Positions 25,123-37,045 of a stretch of 64,000 bases of DNA are shown in pieces (the stretch's first letter is position 1; every line of letters starts with the position of its first letter). The notes under the pieces were generated by a model, which saw only the letters and a program-made list of their open reading frames with translations, had not been told where the DNA came from and did not search any database. Origin of the DNA: Helicostylum pulchrum (taxonomy: Eukaryota > Mucoromycota > Mucoromycetes > Mucorales > Mucoraceae); the NCBI GenBank assembly GCA_025677825.1, contig JAIXMO010000038.1:124001-188000 (forward strand). The letters are read 5' to 3'. A program made the position numbers and the translations under genes.

Positions 25123-26129
25123 ATGGAAAGAAATAATGAAGAAGAAGAAGATCAAAAAGAGCTTGGTGCCCCACAACTTCTCGAACCTTTTCGTTTTGAG
25201 AATTATCTCGGTAGTGACGGTAAGTAGTATGGCCCTTTTTTTCTTCTCTGTAAGCCAAAAAAAAAAAACTAACACGCCATGTTAAAACAGACGCTGAAGG
25301 TACAGAATATAACCTGGTGGTAAGATAAAACAAAAATGAGGAAGAGGAAGAGGAGGAGGACTTATCTAGAATTACTTTTTTTTTTTTTTTTTTCTTGTAG
25401 AAACTATTAGAAACGATTAATCAAAGAGCAGCGAATTTTTCAAGGGACTGTCGACTACCAAAGATGAAGCTATCAGCACTTTACTGCCTTGGAGTCACAA
25501 TCCAAGAATACTCTCGATACCTCGCCACTGACATTCTGACCGAAAAACGAGCTACAGATGGTTTAGAACCCTTAACTTCGTTATTCGGTCAAGACGAACT
25601 GAATGAACAAACAATAGATTCCATTATTGAAAAGCACAAACCTAAAGATGATAAGCATATACCTGCAGTTGTTGAAAATGATGTACCAGCAGCAACAACA
25701 ACAACAAGCAAAAAACTAACCAATGGACGCAATCCTTTTGGTCCTCACCATAAATTCAACGTGACCACTTCAACCAATCCATCATTTTATGATAAAATGC
25801 TGGATTCTTCAGATTGGCGAGGCGTATTAAAGAAAAAGAAACGCGACCCCGAAGCTGAAGAACAGGCTGCTGAGAAACGTAGAGAAAAGAATAAGCTTTT
25901 AGCTCAGAGAATAGCAGAGGAAAGGGTTTTACTGGAAGAACGAAAGAAACAAGAACAAAGTAAAAGGATGTTACAAAACGCGAATCAATACCAACCACAA
26001 GTAGAACAAGAAAAGCCTGTAGCAAAGAGGAAAATCAAAGAAGAAGGTGATATATTTGATACCTCGAAAAAGAGGAAAACTGTCAGTACGAAAGCTAAAA
26101 AGAAGAAGAAGTCTGCTAATCCCTTTTAA
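25123..26129 (+). CDS. Unrecognised nuclear-type protein with coiled coil and basic tail
   Basis: Exons 25123-25219, 25291-25319 and 25401-26129 give 284 aa; all introns are GT-AG. Residues 1-15 are acidic (NNEEEEDQ). Residues about 25-85 are predicted helical (YNLVKLLETINQRAANFSRD, LYCLGVTIQEYSRYLATDIL) and could be a small helical-bundle or histone-fold-like module, but I cannot name the family. The central part has NPFGPHHKF and DSSDWRGVLKKKKR. A long charged helix (EAEEQAAEKRREKNKLLAQRIAEE) follows, then repeated basic clusters up to KAKKKKKSANPF, which look like nuclear or nucleolar signals. The 29-nt second exon is short but keeps frame. No function is assigned. Confidence 0.75.
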
Positions 26130-26470
26130 AAAGAAAGAACTTTTTTACATACCCCCTCTCTCTCTCCTTCACACATATTTATATATATTTGCATTCACTT
26201 GTCTAAAGAAAAAACCCACATTCATTTTAAACATTAATAAAAGTATTCATACAGGTGAAAAAAAAAAAAAAACGAAACTCCCCCATGCATGTCATTAATG
26301 TCAATTTACTTGGAAACAAAGGGTTAGATTTTATATCTGAAGCACGATCTTGAAGCTTAAAATGGTAACAATGATGAGACACTGGGTTTCAACAATAATT
26401 AAAGCTGAAACCTCTCTTTTTTTTTAATTCCTTTTTTCCTGTTTTTTTTTGCAATACACATAAAAAAAAA
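26130..26470. other. Intergenic, 341 bp
   Basis: 3' region of the preceding gene (CT-rich, then AATAAA-like AT sequence) and the short promoter of the next gene. Nothing else seen. Confidence 0.5.
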
Positions 26471-28210
26471 ATGACGCTTGTACAGTGTATTCAAGACCAA
26501 GCTTCTTATTACAAGAAACTTGCTTCCGAATTAAAATCCGAGTCGAAAGTCAATACAGAGCTCACCGATATAAAGTCTCAGCGATTAAAATTAGAACAAG
26601 ATATTGCGATAAAAAGAACAGAAATTATTGCACTTGAAGAAAACTCGTAAGTTTTTTATATTTTTTTTTTAGAGTTGATGCCGTTCGTAACCATTATATA
26701 GTAAAAAAGAGTTTAAAGATGTACGAAAGATGAGACATTTATCGTTTCGATCGGCTGCTGCTGCTTTATCTGGCAAAAAGAAAGAGTTGGTAGCGAAAGA
26801 AGAGGCGAAATACCAACTCGCCTTTGAGAATGAGCAAAGAGCCAGAAGAGATTTAGAAGCGATGGAATCACTGTACAATACTACTCTTAACAAAGTAAGC
26901 AAAGTAACAACAAAAAAGAGAGTGCTCTTATATCTGATGTACTTTTTTTATTAGGAAGAGTATCTTGTTCGACAAAAGAGCCAGTTTGATGAAACCAGAT
27001 ATCAATTTGACACATTATTAGAGCAGGTAGATAAATTAGCGTACTGTTATAATATATATACATGTACAAGCTGCTTACACAACATGATAGATTTTTTTAT
27101 TAGAAGATCCCAACTTTCCTATGGAGCCTAGACTAAAAGCCGAATTAACCAACTACATAGAACAAAAGCATTTGGTACGACAAAAGCTTAATGACATAAT
27201 AAACACACGTATTAAAAAAAGTCATGTTTATTAGGCAACCCGTGATAAGGGTCGATTCTTGGAAGCCGAAAAAGCACTTATCACTTGTCTAGGAGACACT
27301 AAAAAAGTGATTCGGTTATTAGATACTGTCGTCAATTATGTTCCCTTTGAAATATTCGGTGGTCCCATTATTGACGAAGAACAATTAGCCTATATTGATG
27401 GTAAATGATTACAGATATATTTTCTAGTGGTTAGTAACTGTTGGTTTATTATAGCTTCGAGAAGAAGACTTTGGGAAATACAAAGGTTATTAAATGTAGC
27501 TAGAACTGTGCTACCAGAGATCCCTTACCCTCAAACACTAGATGTTGTCACAAATAATCCATTATTACATATGCAAATTAATATGAACTATGTTGACATG
27601 GCATGGAAATGTAAGCAACAACAATAACAAAAAAGAATAACGAAAATCATGTACTAACACCTATAATACAGCTAAAACAACACAGTGTTTTGGTATGTTG
27701 GCTACTGCATACCGTAACATTCAAAATTCTTTAACTTGGGTTAAACAATATTTGGATTATACCACCGGAGCTATTGAAAGACTAAACACAGCATTAGAAT
27801 CGACTAAATTAGCCTTGGAAAAAGAGCGTTGCAGAATTATCGAGGCAGTACTCGCTGGATACGTCGACTCGTCTTCTTCTTCTGCAGGCTTACCGACATT
27901 TACGACGACAGATCATGACGCGAACGAACTCCCACCTCCTGTGTACGAAGCACCACCCACGAGCCTCGACAGTAACACATTGCATCAAAATAATATGCCC
28001 AATATTTCTACTAATATCACACCTACTTCTTCGTTATCTAATTTCCCCTTGAACGATCATTCGCCTGTCATCCCTGATGCACTTCCTTCACCTGTTGATA
28101 GTAGTGCACCACCCCATCCGATTACACCTGTCTTTGGTGACACACACATCAACAACACTCCTAATAATCAACCGTATGTATCTTCAAACAGTAATAATCC
28201 GTTTAAATAA
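26471..28210 (+). CDS. Unrecognised coiled-coil protein with PPxY motif
   Basis: Seven exons (26471-26646, 26702-26894, 26955-27026, 27091-27174, 27235-27400, 27455-27610, 27672-28210) give 461 aa. The N-terminal half is mostly coiled coil (SELKSESKVNTELTDIKSQR, KKKELVAKEEAKYQLAFENE, RARRDLEAMESLYNTTLNK). The middle is a helical domain with GRFLEAEKALITCLGDTKKV, RRRLWEIQRLLNVARTVLPE and TAYRNIQNSLTWVKQYLDYT. The last about 120 residues are Pro/Ser/Asn-rich and disordered, with PPPVYEAPP, a PPxY motif that could bind a WW-domain ubiquitin ligase of the Rsp5/Nedd4 type. I do not recognise the family. Six clean GT-AG introns argue for an active gene. Confidence 0.75.
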
Positions 28211-28379
28211 AAATTGAATTTCATGTACATAACATCATTATGACACGAAGCTTGTGATTATTGTTGTTATTGTGTGACTTTTTGGAGGACCGATTTTTAA
28301 TTGGCATTGTAAAAACTATCTCTTTTTTCCTCTCTTTTCTTTGTTTGAAAAAAAAAAATTATTCATTTGAAAAACTCGC

Positions 28380-30116
28380 ATGGGACAAACGCACACGAAA
28401 CAAGCTGGACATGAGAACCCAACAAAGAGTCCATCTTCTTTAAAACACCCTTTTAAAGCAAGAAAACACTTGACACGTATCGAACTAGTATCCTTACAGT
28501 ATATTTTCAATGACTTGAGGTCAACTTTTCCAGATGGTTTTACGTGTATTGAACCCAAGAATTTCTTGGTAAAAACCTCCTATAACAAAAATATATATAT
28601 ACTTTTTTATTTTTATTTTTATTAAAGTACTGAATATTAGGATCATTTGAATATACCTCAACAAGTGGAACCTGCAGCAGTACTTTTATTCAAATCATTT
28701 TCTTACCTCGGGTCTTATCCAAACTGCTCTACTGCCGGACCTGTTCCTCTTTCGTTTGATGCGTTTATTACTGCGTTTGTCATATTGATAGGCCGTTTAG
28801 ATGAAGAAACCGCTAATTTATCAGAATCACTTTTCTTTCAATCATTATCCGTATTACCTATTGACAGCGATAAAACAACGAAAGAAGAAGAAGAAGAAGA
28901 AGAACCAGTGATTGTTGAACGACCAGATGATCGATCACCTTCACCAAAAGGTTACTCATTAGCAGACCTAGGTGTTGATTTCAGCGATTTAGATTTCAAT
29001 ACAGAAGACCCCTCCAAAGTGAAAAAAGACACAGATGATGATGATGATGACGGATCGAAAATTCTAAATCGAGATTTAATTGAATTGTTTGTGTTACTCT
29101 TATGGCTTGGAGAAGTAGATCAACCTTCACATGATTTTAACCGTATACGAGAATTGGCAACTTTTATCGTCACTAAAATAAAGCCATCGAATACTACAAG
29201 TACAGATGAATTACCTTGTGTCTCGTATGATTTATTCAGTCACTGGAAAAACTCATTTTCCCCTCATTTATTCAAACCATTACAATCATTTATCACTAAA
29301 TCATTCGGTTATTATAATCCGACAGATGATGAAACAGAACCGAGATTATTACCTCAAGACAAAGTACCTGAACCAGATACAAGTGATATCTTAACACCGC
29401 TTTATTCTACGTTGCTCTCCTGGGCACTACCTGAAACGATCTTGATCACGAAACAATGGACACGCCTATACTCTGCAGACCAAGACGGGTTCTCGATGAA
29501 CCGATTTGAATCACATGTATTTAAATACCCAGGACCCACACTTTTTATTATGCAAGTGGAAGAAACACAGCACCAACGGTCCATGATACTGGGCGCGTTT
29601 ATTACGCAATCGTGGAAGCATTCAAAGCATTTCTGGGGTTCAGAGCAGTGCTTCTTATTTGAACTCGACCCCAACTACGACCTGTTTCGACCTGTTGTCA
29701 ATAAACACGCCAAGTATGATCACTATATCTACTACCATCATGATTTCGGAATCGGGTTCGGTGCTACACAAGGACAATTGCCGCCTCAGCCAGACGCTTT
29801 TATACTGTCGTTACAAAACACTTTACAGCAAGGACAGTATACTAATAAAGCGTACCCTTCACAGCCTACGTTCGAGCTCGCGACAGAGGCAAGACGGTCC
29901 GTGGATTTCAAGTACAAGTTTGATACTGAAAATATCGAGGTGTTTGGGCTCGGTAATGAAAAAGATCGTGAAAGACAAGCTCGTGAATGGAAATTCGATC
30001 AGAACGAAGCAGAAAGAAGAAGTGGGTTAAATATAAGAAAAGGAGATGGTGAATTAGATAAAGAGTTATTAAAACTTGCTGGTATTATTGACGAAGATAA
30101 CAGGCAAGACCGTTAA
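28380..30116 (+). CDS. rtc5: TLDc-domain protein, Rtc5/MEAK7-like
   Basis: Exons 28380-28568 and 28641-30116 give 554 aa. MGQTHTK at the N-terminus fits N-myristoylation, as in human MEAK7 and yeast Rtc5. The C-terminal TLDc fold includes WTRLYSADQDGFSMNRFESH, GPTLFIMQVEET, GAFITQSWKHSKHFWGSEQC, and the end strand FGIGFGATQ. Central acidic runs (EEEEEEE, DDDDDD) separate it from an N-terminal helical region. Known family: Rtc5 and Oxr1 TLDc proteins associate with the vacuolar V-ATPase in yeast; MEAK7 acts at lysosomes in TOR signalling. Vacuolar membrane location is inferred. The reverse-strand frames here are shadows. Confidence 0.85.
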
Positions 30117-30194
30117 TAAATAATGATGCTTTATAATAATAATAAAAAAGAGAGGAAACAGGATTATTATTATTTTACTTTATTTAAAAAGAAT

Positions 30195-32158
30195 CTAAAG
30201 TGTGGGCGGTGGAGGTGGTGGTTGATGTAACGTAAATGTATTGTGTTGATGATCATGGTTATGTAGTTTAAGATAACTCGTACTTTGGTTTAAATGATCA
30301 AGAGTAGGACTCCAGTGACCAGGATTTAAATAAAAATAATCTTCTGTATTGGTATTGTGATAACTAGGTGTCGTAGTTAATGGTGTGTTATTACTACTAC
30401 TGTTATAATTAATCGTATTAGTAGCATTAGTAGCAGTAGTAGTAGTAGTAGTAGTAGTGTTATATGTATTGATAAGAGTGGGTTGGTATTGTGGTAACTG
30501 CTGTAATTGGTACGATTGAAACTGTTCATCTTGCTGTCTTTGCTGCTCCAAAATCCATTCGGAGGTGACACGATGATTATTACCTGTATCTTCTCGAATG
30601 GGCGTAGTTAACCCACCATTGGTGGTTGTTGACCATAATCCAGGTGTGTTTGTCATATTATCTATGATAGAAGAAGTACTTGTTGAATTTTGAAACTGTT
30701 GTGGTATTAAACTAAAGTAGTCCAATGGCGTTTGAGACTGTACCTGTGGTGTAGTAGAGACCTTATTTTGATTTGTTAGTAGAGAGTTATAGAGTTCTGA
30801 TAATTGTTCGTCAATGCGAGGATCAAGGTGTGTGTACTTTATTGATTGTCTGATTTGTTGAATGAATTCATAATCGATTTTATCGTCTTCTCTTGACATG
30901 TTTACTTGTAAGCATAACATTAATGCAAAATTCGACATACGTGTACTTTGAATTGCACTTGTAAAACAAGATCTTGTTACTAGAGTATGTACCATACGCT
31001 GTAATCTATATGCGGTCTCGACTCGATCAAATTCAGTTTCTAGATGATAGTGAGAGAGTAATAATAAGTAGAGCATATCGTACAAGATGGCACTGTATAA
31101 TATCATGATATCAATCTCTTCTTCGTCTGTGGGACAAAGTGAAACTAGCCTACTTTGGGTGATAGGATGTAATGAATCGTGCCAATGTTGCCTGATCTTT
31201 TTAAACTGTTTTAAACAAATCAAATGACCGGTAGAACCAGTAATCATGCTTTGCACAGTATGAGAATACAAGACACTTAGATTAGCAATTTGAGAGAACC
31301 GATTTAAGTGATGTTGAGCCGAACACGTCTCGTTTTCATCCAATTCTTCTTCTTCGGATAAGGCTTGAGGTAATTCTAACGGTAAAGAGATCTTTGTATA
31401 AAGCTTGTTGAAACTTGGGTCTGATAGATTTGAGAAGCCAATGGAACCGAATAAGACCCAACGAGCGCGATTAATCATTTCTTGATGTTGTGGAATTAGT
31501 GATTGAATTTGACCAATCATTTCTTGTGCTCTCTCTAAATAATATATGCCGTGTTTAGATGAACTGAGAATTTCGTCATGTTTATATAATAAAAGTAACG
31601 TTTGTACTGTGTCTAGTCTAGGTGTTAAAGAAGAGACTTCGTGTCGAGCAATATCGTAAAAGTAGGTAGACGTAGGTAAAGATGTTGGTATCGTATAAGT
31701 AGGGAAATAATGACAAGCTAATGCCATAATAGCGTATCGTAAACCTCTACAAAGTAAGAATCTATCTTGAGAATGTATGTTTAAAATCGATTGTTTAAGT
31801 AATACTGGATAAGCAGGGTGAACGTTATCAAAATATAACTTGAATAATTTAGATTCTAAACCAATTGAAGGTTCGTTGTTGTCAGGCTTTGTTGTTGTTG
31901 GTTGTCGATTCAAGACAGATGGTAAATCGATTGGATTGGTTTCATATCCTACTTGACCATCTTTGATTAAAAGTAATGGAAATCTAAATAAAAACTGATC
32001 AAGTGTATTGAATAATGGTTCCTCAAGGCGAATAACTTCATTTCCCCGGTTAGTTGTTACAGGAGAAAAGATGCAGACCATTTGATGCTTTTGGCAATTT
32101 GAGCAAGTACCGGAACCAGGTATACCGATGTCGCACCTACACCAAAAAAAAATTTTAA

Positions 32159-32207
<49 letters not shown>

Positions 32208-32375
32208 AAACTTGGGCTTTTTTTTTTTTGTCTTTTTGTTTATTGTTTCTTACTTTGATTTACGACGGCGGCAAAAGTCACAAGCACGAGCAACCTTTAA
32301 CTTCTTGTACCTGTCTGGATCATTCATATCAACAAAGTGAAATTCAACAGGTTTCTTTTTACGGTGAGTGCTCAT
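30195..32375 (-). CDS. Zn2Cys6 fungal-type transcription factor
   Basis: Exons 32375-32254 and 32136-30195 give 687 aa. The binuclear zinc cluster is split by the intron: C32-x2-C35-x6-C42 then x9-C52-x2-C55-x6-C62, with basic RRRK between. A fungal-specific transcription-factor domain follows (LYFDNVHPAYPVLLKQSILN, YYLERAQEMIGQ, LLYKHDE, DEEEIDIMILYSAILYDMLY). The C-terminus is Gln, Asn and Thr rich and ends in a proline run, a plausible activation region. The start MSTHRKKKPVEFHF precedes the zinc cluster directly. The intron (32137-32253) holds a 45-nt T run. The regulon cannot be told from sequence. The gene is convergent with the TLDc gene, with stop codons only 78 bp apart. Confidence 0.9.
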
Positions 32376-32870
32376 ATATATATAAAAAAAGACTTTTTTT
32401 TTTTTATTATTATAACTAAAAAACAAAAAACAAAAAACAAAAAAAGAGAGAGAACGAAATAAAATAAAAAAAAGAATTGGTTAAAAAAATAAAAATAAAA
32501 AAAAAGGAATCAAGGGGTGATTGTATGTTGTGCGAAAAGAAAGGACAATTGAAGGTGGGCCAGGCCCTTGTATTCAATAACCGCCTTTCCTGTACCAACC
32601 ATTGCTTTCCTATCGTCACTTGACTCGACGCCACAAAAAAAATGTGTGTGGATATTACGGAGAATGAAGCGTTTTATTTTTCCTTTGAGGTTTTTTTTTC
32701 AAAAAGTTAAAGAACCCTTTTAATTTAAAATATTGCTGACATACCAGTAAAAAAATATGAAAAAAAAAAAAAAAAAAAAAAAAAAAACGAGATAATTCAT
32801 AATATAAAAATAGACACTTTTTTCAATTTCGATGTAATCATTCCCTTCTTTTTCTGTTTTATTTAATAAA
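32376..32870. other. Divergent spacer between the Zn2Cys6 gene and chitinase
   Basis: 495 bp of very A/T-rich promoter sequence with repeated AACAAAAA units and a 27-nt A run near 32760-32787. Two short frames across these tracts are not credible genes. Confidence 0.5.
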
Positions 32871-35108
32871 ATGAAATTGTCTTTTATTGCTGCTGCACTT
32901 GCATCGGCTGTTGCTCTGTGCGAAGGTTCCACAAAAATGGTGATTGGGTATTTATTATATCAATTTGGATTTTGAAATGTCAAGACTTATAATTGCTTTA
33001 GATATTTTCCAAACTGGTTATATGCTAATTATCCCGTAGAAAATATCCCATTTACAAAATATACTCATATCAATTACGGTAAAAAAAAAAAAAAAAAAAA
33101 AACTCCCGGTGTATATCTTTTAACATTAATATCATTTAATTTTAGCATTTGCTGTTTTAAACAATCTCGATAATGTTCCTTCGTTTCCAGACGACTGGGC
33201 TGTAGAAGCCGGTTTACCTCAAGTTGTCAAATTAGCTCACGAAAGTAAAACCAAGGTTTTATTATCAGTAGGAGGCTGGACAGGATCTAAGCGATTTAGT
33301 CCTATGGTAGCATCACCCCAATCACGAAAGGCATTTATCGATTGGAACTTAAACTTTATTGATAAATACCACACAGACGGCGTTGATCTGGATTGGGAAT
33401 ATCCTGGAAAGCAAGCTGCTGGCTGTAACGAATTTGCTGATAATGACGCAGATAACTTTTTATTATTATTAAAGGAATTGCGTCAAGCTCTTGATCTTAA
33501 ATTTCCTGATGAATACAAGGAGATATCTATGGCTGTACATGTTCAGCCCTTTATCAGATCAGGTATTCCAATGACTGATCTTAAAGCATTTGTACCTTAT
33601 TTTGATCATGTCAATTTAATGACTTACGGTAAGGGGATATTTATGTTTTTTTTTATTTATATGTACTAAACAAAATAAATTAAAAAAAAGATATTAATGG
33701 TGCTTGGGCTTCCACCACGGGTCCCAATGCCCCTTTCCAAGCTGATGATAAAGGAATAGGTGCTCCGTTCTCATTCGTAGAAAGTAAAGTATTACAAAAT
33801 CGTAAAATTACCTTAATAAGTTTGCTTACCATCGACATTTTTTTTTTTTTTATAGGTATTAGAGATTGGAAAGCCGCAGGTGTTCCAGCTGATAAGATAA
33901 CTGCCGGTTTAGCATTCTATGGTCGTTCAATGAAGGTACAAACCAGTATGACTGAACGTAATCAATTTGAAAAGTCTGTTGTCGGAGCACCCAAGGGTGA
34001 TTCCGATGACGCTTATTGGGATGATCCTTACTGTAACAAAGAGCCTGGTGGACTCTCTGGTATTTGGAAGTGGACAAATCTTCGTAAAGAAGGTCTCATA
34101 CAAGATGATATGACAAGTGCTGGACCTGGCTGGCAACGTAACTGGGATGAAACCTCTCAAACGCCTTGGTTATATAACCCCGAAACCAAGAATTTCATTT
34201 CTTATGATGACCCTCAATCATTAAATGTCAAAATAGACCATGCTCTGTGTGAAGATTTAGCTGGTGTAATGGTTTGGTAAGAATATAAATATTTATAAGA
34301 GCTAGTTTTTCTAATTGTGACTTTAGGGATATACATCAGGATAACGGCGAATTAATAGATGTTGTAAACAAAATTCATAACAAAGTTCCTACCTCATGCT
34401 CTAAATTATTAGATGGTTCTAGTCCTCTTGCTAAAGAAATTAATGTTCCTGATTTCTTAAATGATGATATCCCTGAAGAGGAACTTAAAGCCCCCACTTC
34501 ATCTTTTACCCCTACTAAACCTACCTCTGTTTGGTCCGGTGATGCAGAAGATAGTGATGATTATTATTATGATGAAGATGAAGAGGTTGTAGTTGAACCT
34601 AATTATACCACTACCCCACCCGTTCCTTCTACTGGACCTACTACTACCGCTACTACGCCTACGAATAATCATTCGGATTCTGACGGGTCCATCACCGATG
34701 AGTCCGATGCTAATGGTACTGAATGTTCTAACCCAGGGGAACACAAGTGTGTCAATTCCGGCAAATCGAGCCAATGGAAGACCTGTAACTTTGGCCAATG
34801 GTTAGTTCGTGATTGTGCCGCTGGTCTTGTATGTTACGATGGCAATGGTGGTAAGGAATGAGAATATAAATATTTTGTGCAACTTATTTATTAATTTATT
34901 ATCAGCTGGAGGACTTTATTGTAACTTTCCTAAAAAATTGAAAGCAGCTGCAATCCTCTCGGAAAGGAAAGCAGCATCATCCTTTTCATTACTTCCCACG
35001 CCTCGCGTATCGGCTGTAAAGGATTTACCTGATGCTATTATGGCTTCACCTATTCCAAAACACAGAGTCTCATTAGCTGTAGAACAACCTCAAGCTCAAG
35101 CTATTTAA
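32871..35108 (+). CDS. Secreted GH18 chitinase with CBM19-like chitin-binding module
   Basis: Seven exons (32871-32947, 33002-33078, 33146-33628, 33691-33783, 33856-34276, 34327-34850, 34906-35108) give 625 aa. A signal peptide (MKLSFIAAALASAVALCEG) precedes the GH18 barrel: SVGGWTGSKRF, then DGVDLDWEYP with E136 as the proton donor, and a barrel strand ending LMTYD. An acidic and Thr/Pro-rich linker (DYYYDEDEEVV ... TTTATTPT) joins a Cys-rich module (CSNPGEHKCV ... KTCNFGQWLVRDCAAGLVC) that fits CBM19. A basic 60-residue tail after the module is unusual. Known role: hydrolysis of beta-1,4-GlcNAc polymers in wall remodelling or nutrition. The catalytic DxxDxDxE is intact. Confidence 0.94.
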
Positions 35109-35252
35109 AATCTCTCTCTTTCTTTGTGTGTGTGTGTGTAACTAATTTATTTATTATGTAATCCAATAAAAAAAAAAGTGTTTTACGAAATCCATTAAAT
35201 TTCCATATGTCAGCATCCTTTTTTTTTTTTATTTTACTGTTACTTTCATATG

Positions 35253-36943
35253 TAGAGTCGTTCCAACGCCAAAAGGCGGCTTTTTTTTTATTATTCAAGG
35301 GCGGTTTTTTTCAACCCAAAAGGCGGCTTTCAATTTTTCAAATTTCGGTTTTTCACTTCAAAGTTCGTTTTATTATTTTAGAATCGAATAGCTATATCTT
35401 TATTAAAAAGCTTCATAAAGGGTCTCCGCGCAAGCAGATATCAAAGCAATTAACAGAGTGTTGAGCAAACGCATTCAAATGCTCGGGAGGGACGTTATTG
35501 CAAGCTTCAGCGATACGAGTGGCTAGATCTTCAGCATCTTTAAACGAACTTCGTTTTACCTTATTTTTGACAATGGACCAAAAATTCTCTATTGGGTTGA
35601 GCTCGGGAGAATAAGGAGGAAGATAGATGCTCCTGTAACCTCTCTCAGTAATCATTTCATTAATCCAGTCAGCAGTATGAATGGGCGCGTTGTCCATCAC
35701 AATATAATGGCCATTTAGTTCTAGATACAAATCCATTTCATCCATGCGCTTCTCGAGAAACCTAACGTAGTGGCCAGTTTCTGTACCCCCAGATTTTTTC
35801 TTTTTTTTCAGTAGGTGCTTTTCTTTTACGACCACTGTGAACAATTTTAATTCGCTTAGAGCGTTCTTCTTGAGGATTACGAAGTTCCATAGCAACAACA
35901 AACTTTGTTGATATGGCGCCTAATACAGTATGAGATACAGCTCTAGTGGTTGAAGTGGTCGTAATAGCGGGTGTTCCTTTTACAGAGCATCCGCTAGGAG
36001 GTCTCATGTTTATATCAAATGCAGACTCGTCTACGAATACACAGTTTTCTAAGTAATTCATATCAGTAGCAATCCACTTGATGACCCCATCTTTACGAGC
36101 TTGGATCTTATCTGAATTATTTCTAGCAACTGGCAAGCGTGTTAACTTCTTAAAAGAAAGGTTGCACTCATCCTTAAGGAAGTTGTAAACAGCACTTTTC
36201 TTCACAGTCAGATCAGAGAATTTTTGAGTGAGTGATTCCATTGCATCAAGCACTCGTGCTTGTGGCCAATAATCGTAAAACTCTAACAAGTGAACCTTAT
36301 GTCTTTCATCCAATTGTGGTTTTGGTCTATTGACCAAATTGGTTTGTTTCTCAAATATGTTCCAATCCTTATCCTCTTTGAGTTTCTTGGCCCATTTCTG
36401 TGCTGTTCTCTCGGCTATGCCGCCTGCTAAGCGCCCGGACTTAGCTGCGTTAAATAATTTAATACGGTTTAATACACAAAAGCGAGCTTTTGCTCGTTTG
36501 AGAATTTATGGTGAACTCTTTTCTGCTTCTTAACTATAGCTATGACTTCCTCCATATCAGCATCAAGGTTTCTCAAGGAATCTTCGGAGGAAACCCCTTC
36601 TTCCTCTTGCTTTCTACAATACTCTGTAATACGAGTCAGAGTTCTTAAGTGAAAAGGAGTAGCTTCCTCAACCCAGTCCATCGCATCGTTTCCTTCCTCA
36701 TCAACCAATTTTCCTTGGCCGTCTTCATAATAAAAGCGAGTAGTCATCATGTTTATTTGAAGAAAAAAAAACGAAGTTTAACAAAAAGAAAACCGAAATT
36801 TGAAAAATTGAAAGGCGCCTTTTGGGTTATCGATAACCGCCCTTGAATAAAAAAAAAGCCGGAATTGAAAAGCCGCCCTTTGGAAATATTTATTAACCGC
36901 CTTTTCATTTAAAAAGCCGCCTTTTGGCGTTGGAACGACTGTA
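35253..36943 (-). mobile_element. Second Tc1/mariner-type transposon, decayed
   Basis: TA-bounded (35253-35254 and 36942-36943), 1,691 bp. The terminal inverted repeats start AGTCGTTCCAACGCCAAAAG (first base C at the other end). The left arm is about 110 bp and the right arm about 165 bp; the difference is one extra repeat module. Each arm contains several copies of AAGGGCGG or AAAAGGCGGCTTT boxes, so the ends look like arrays of binding sites. The single encoded transposase runs on the minus strand. The element sits between the 3' ends of two convergent genes, a typical tolerated position. Its repeats differ from those of the 2854-4761 element although the transposases are related. Confidence 0.88.
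35413..36750 (-). pseudogene. Frameshifted DD34E transposase of the 35253-36943 element
   Basis: The frame opens at 36750 (MMTTRFYYEDGQGKLVDEEG), runs to KLAFVY, then shifts by one base near 36478 into NRIKLFNAAKSGRLAGGIAE (helix-turn-helix region). It continues through MVNRPKPQLDERHKVHLLEF and FVDESAFDIN, and shifts again in an A-rich tract near 35790-35800 into GHYIVMDNAPIH and LPPYSPELNPIENFW. The second Asp and the Glu are 34 residues apart (DD34E). It ends at 35413. Two single-base shifts make it non-functional as it stands; both are in or near slippery sequence, so assembly error is an alternative for the second. Confidence 0.85.
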
Positions 36944-37045
36944 CATATTAAAATCAAGTCTTTACCAAGGGCCAAAGATAGTCATCTAGTTTACATAAAA
37001 TAGATTGATTAGTTAGTGCCTAGGGGAGTTATTAATGTACTGTTA

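Noticed and set aside
28316..28558. 80-codon minus-strand frame opposite the TLDc gene first exon
   Set aside because: Shadow of the plus-strand coding exon with its intron and myristoylation start.
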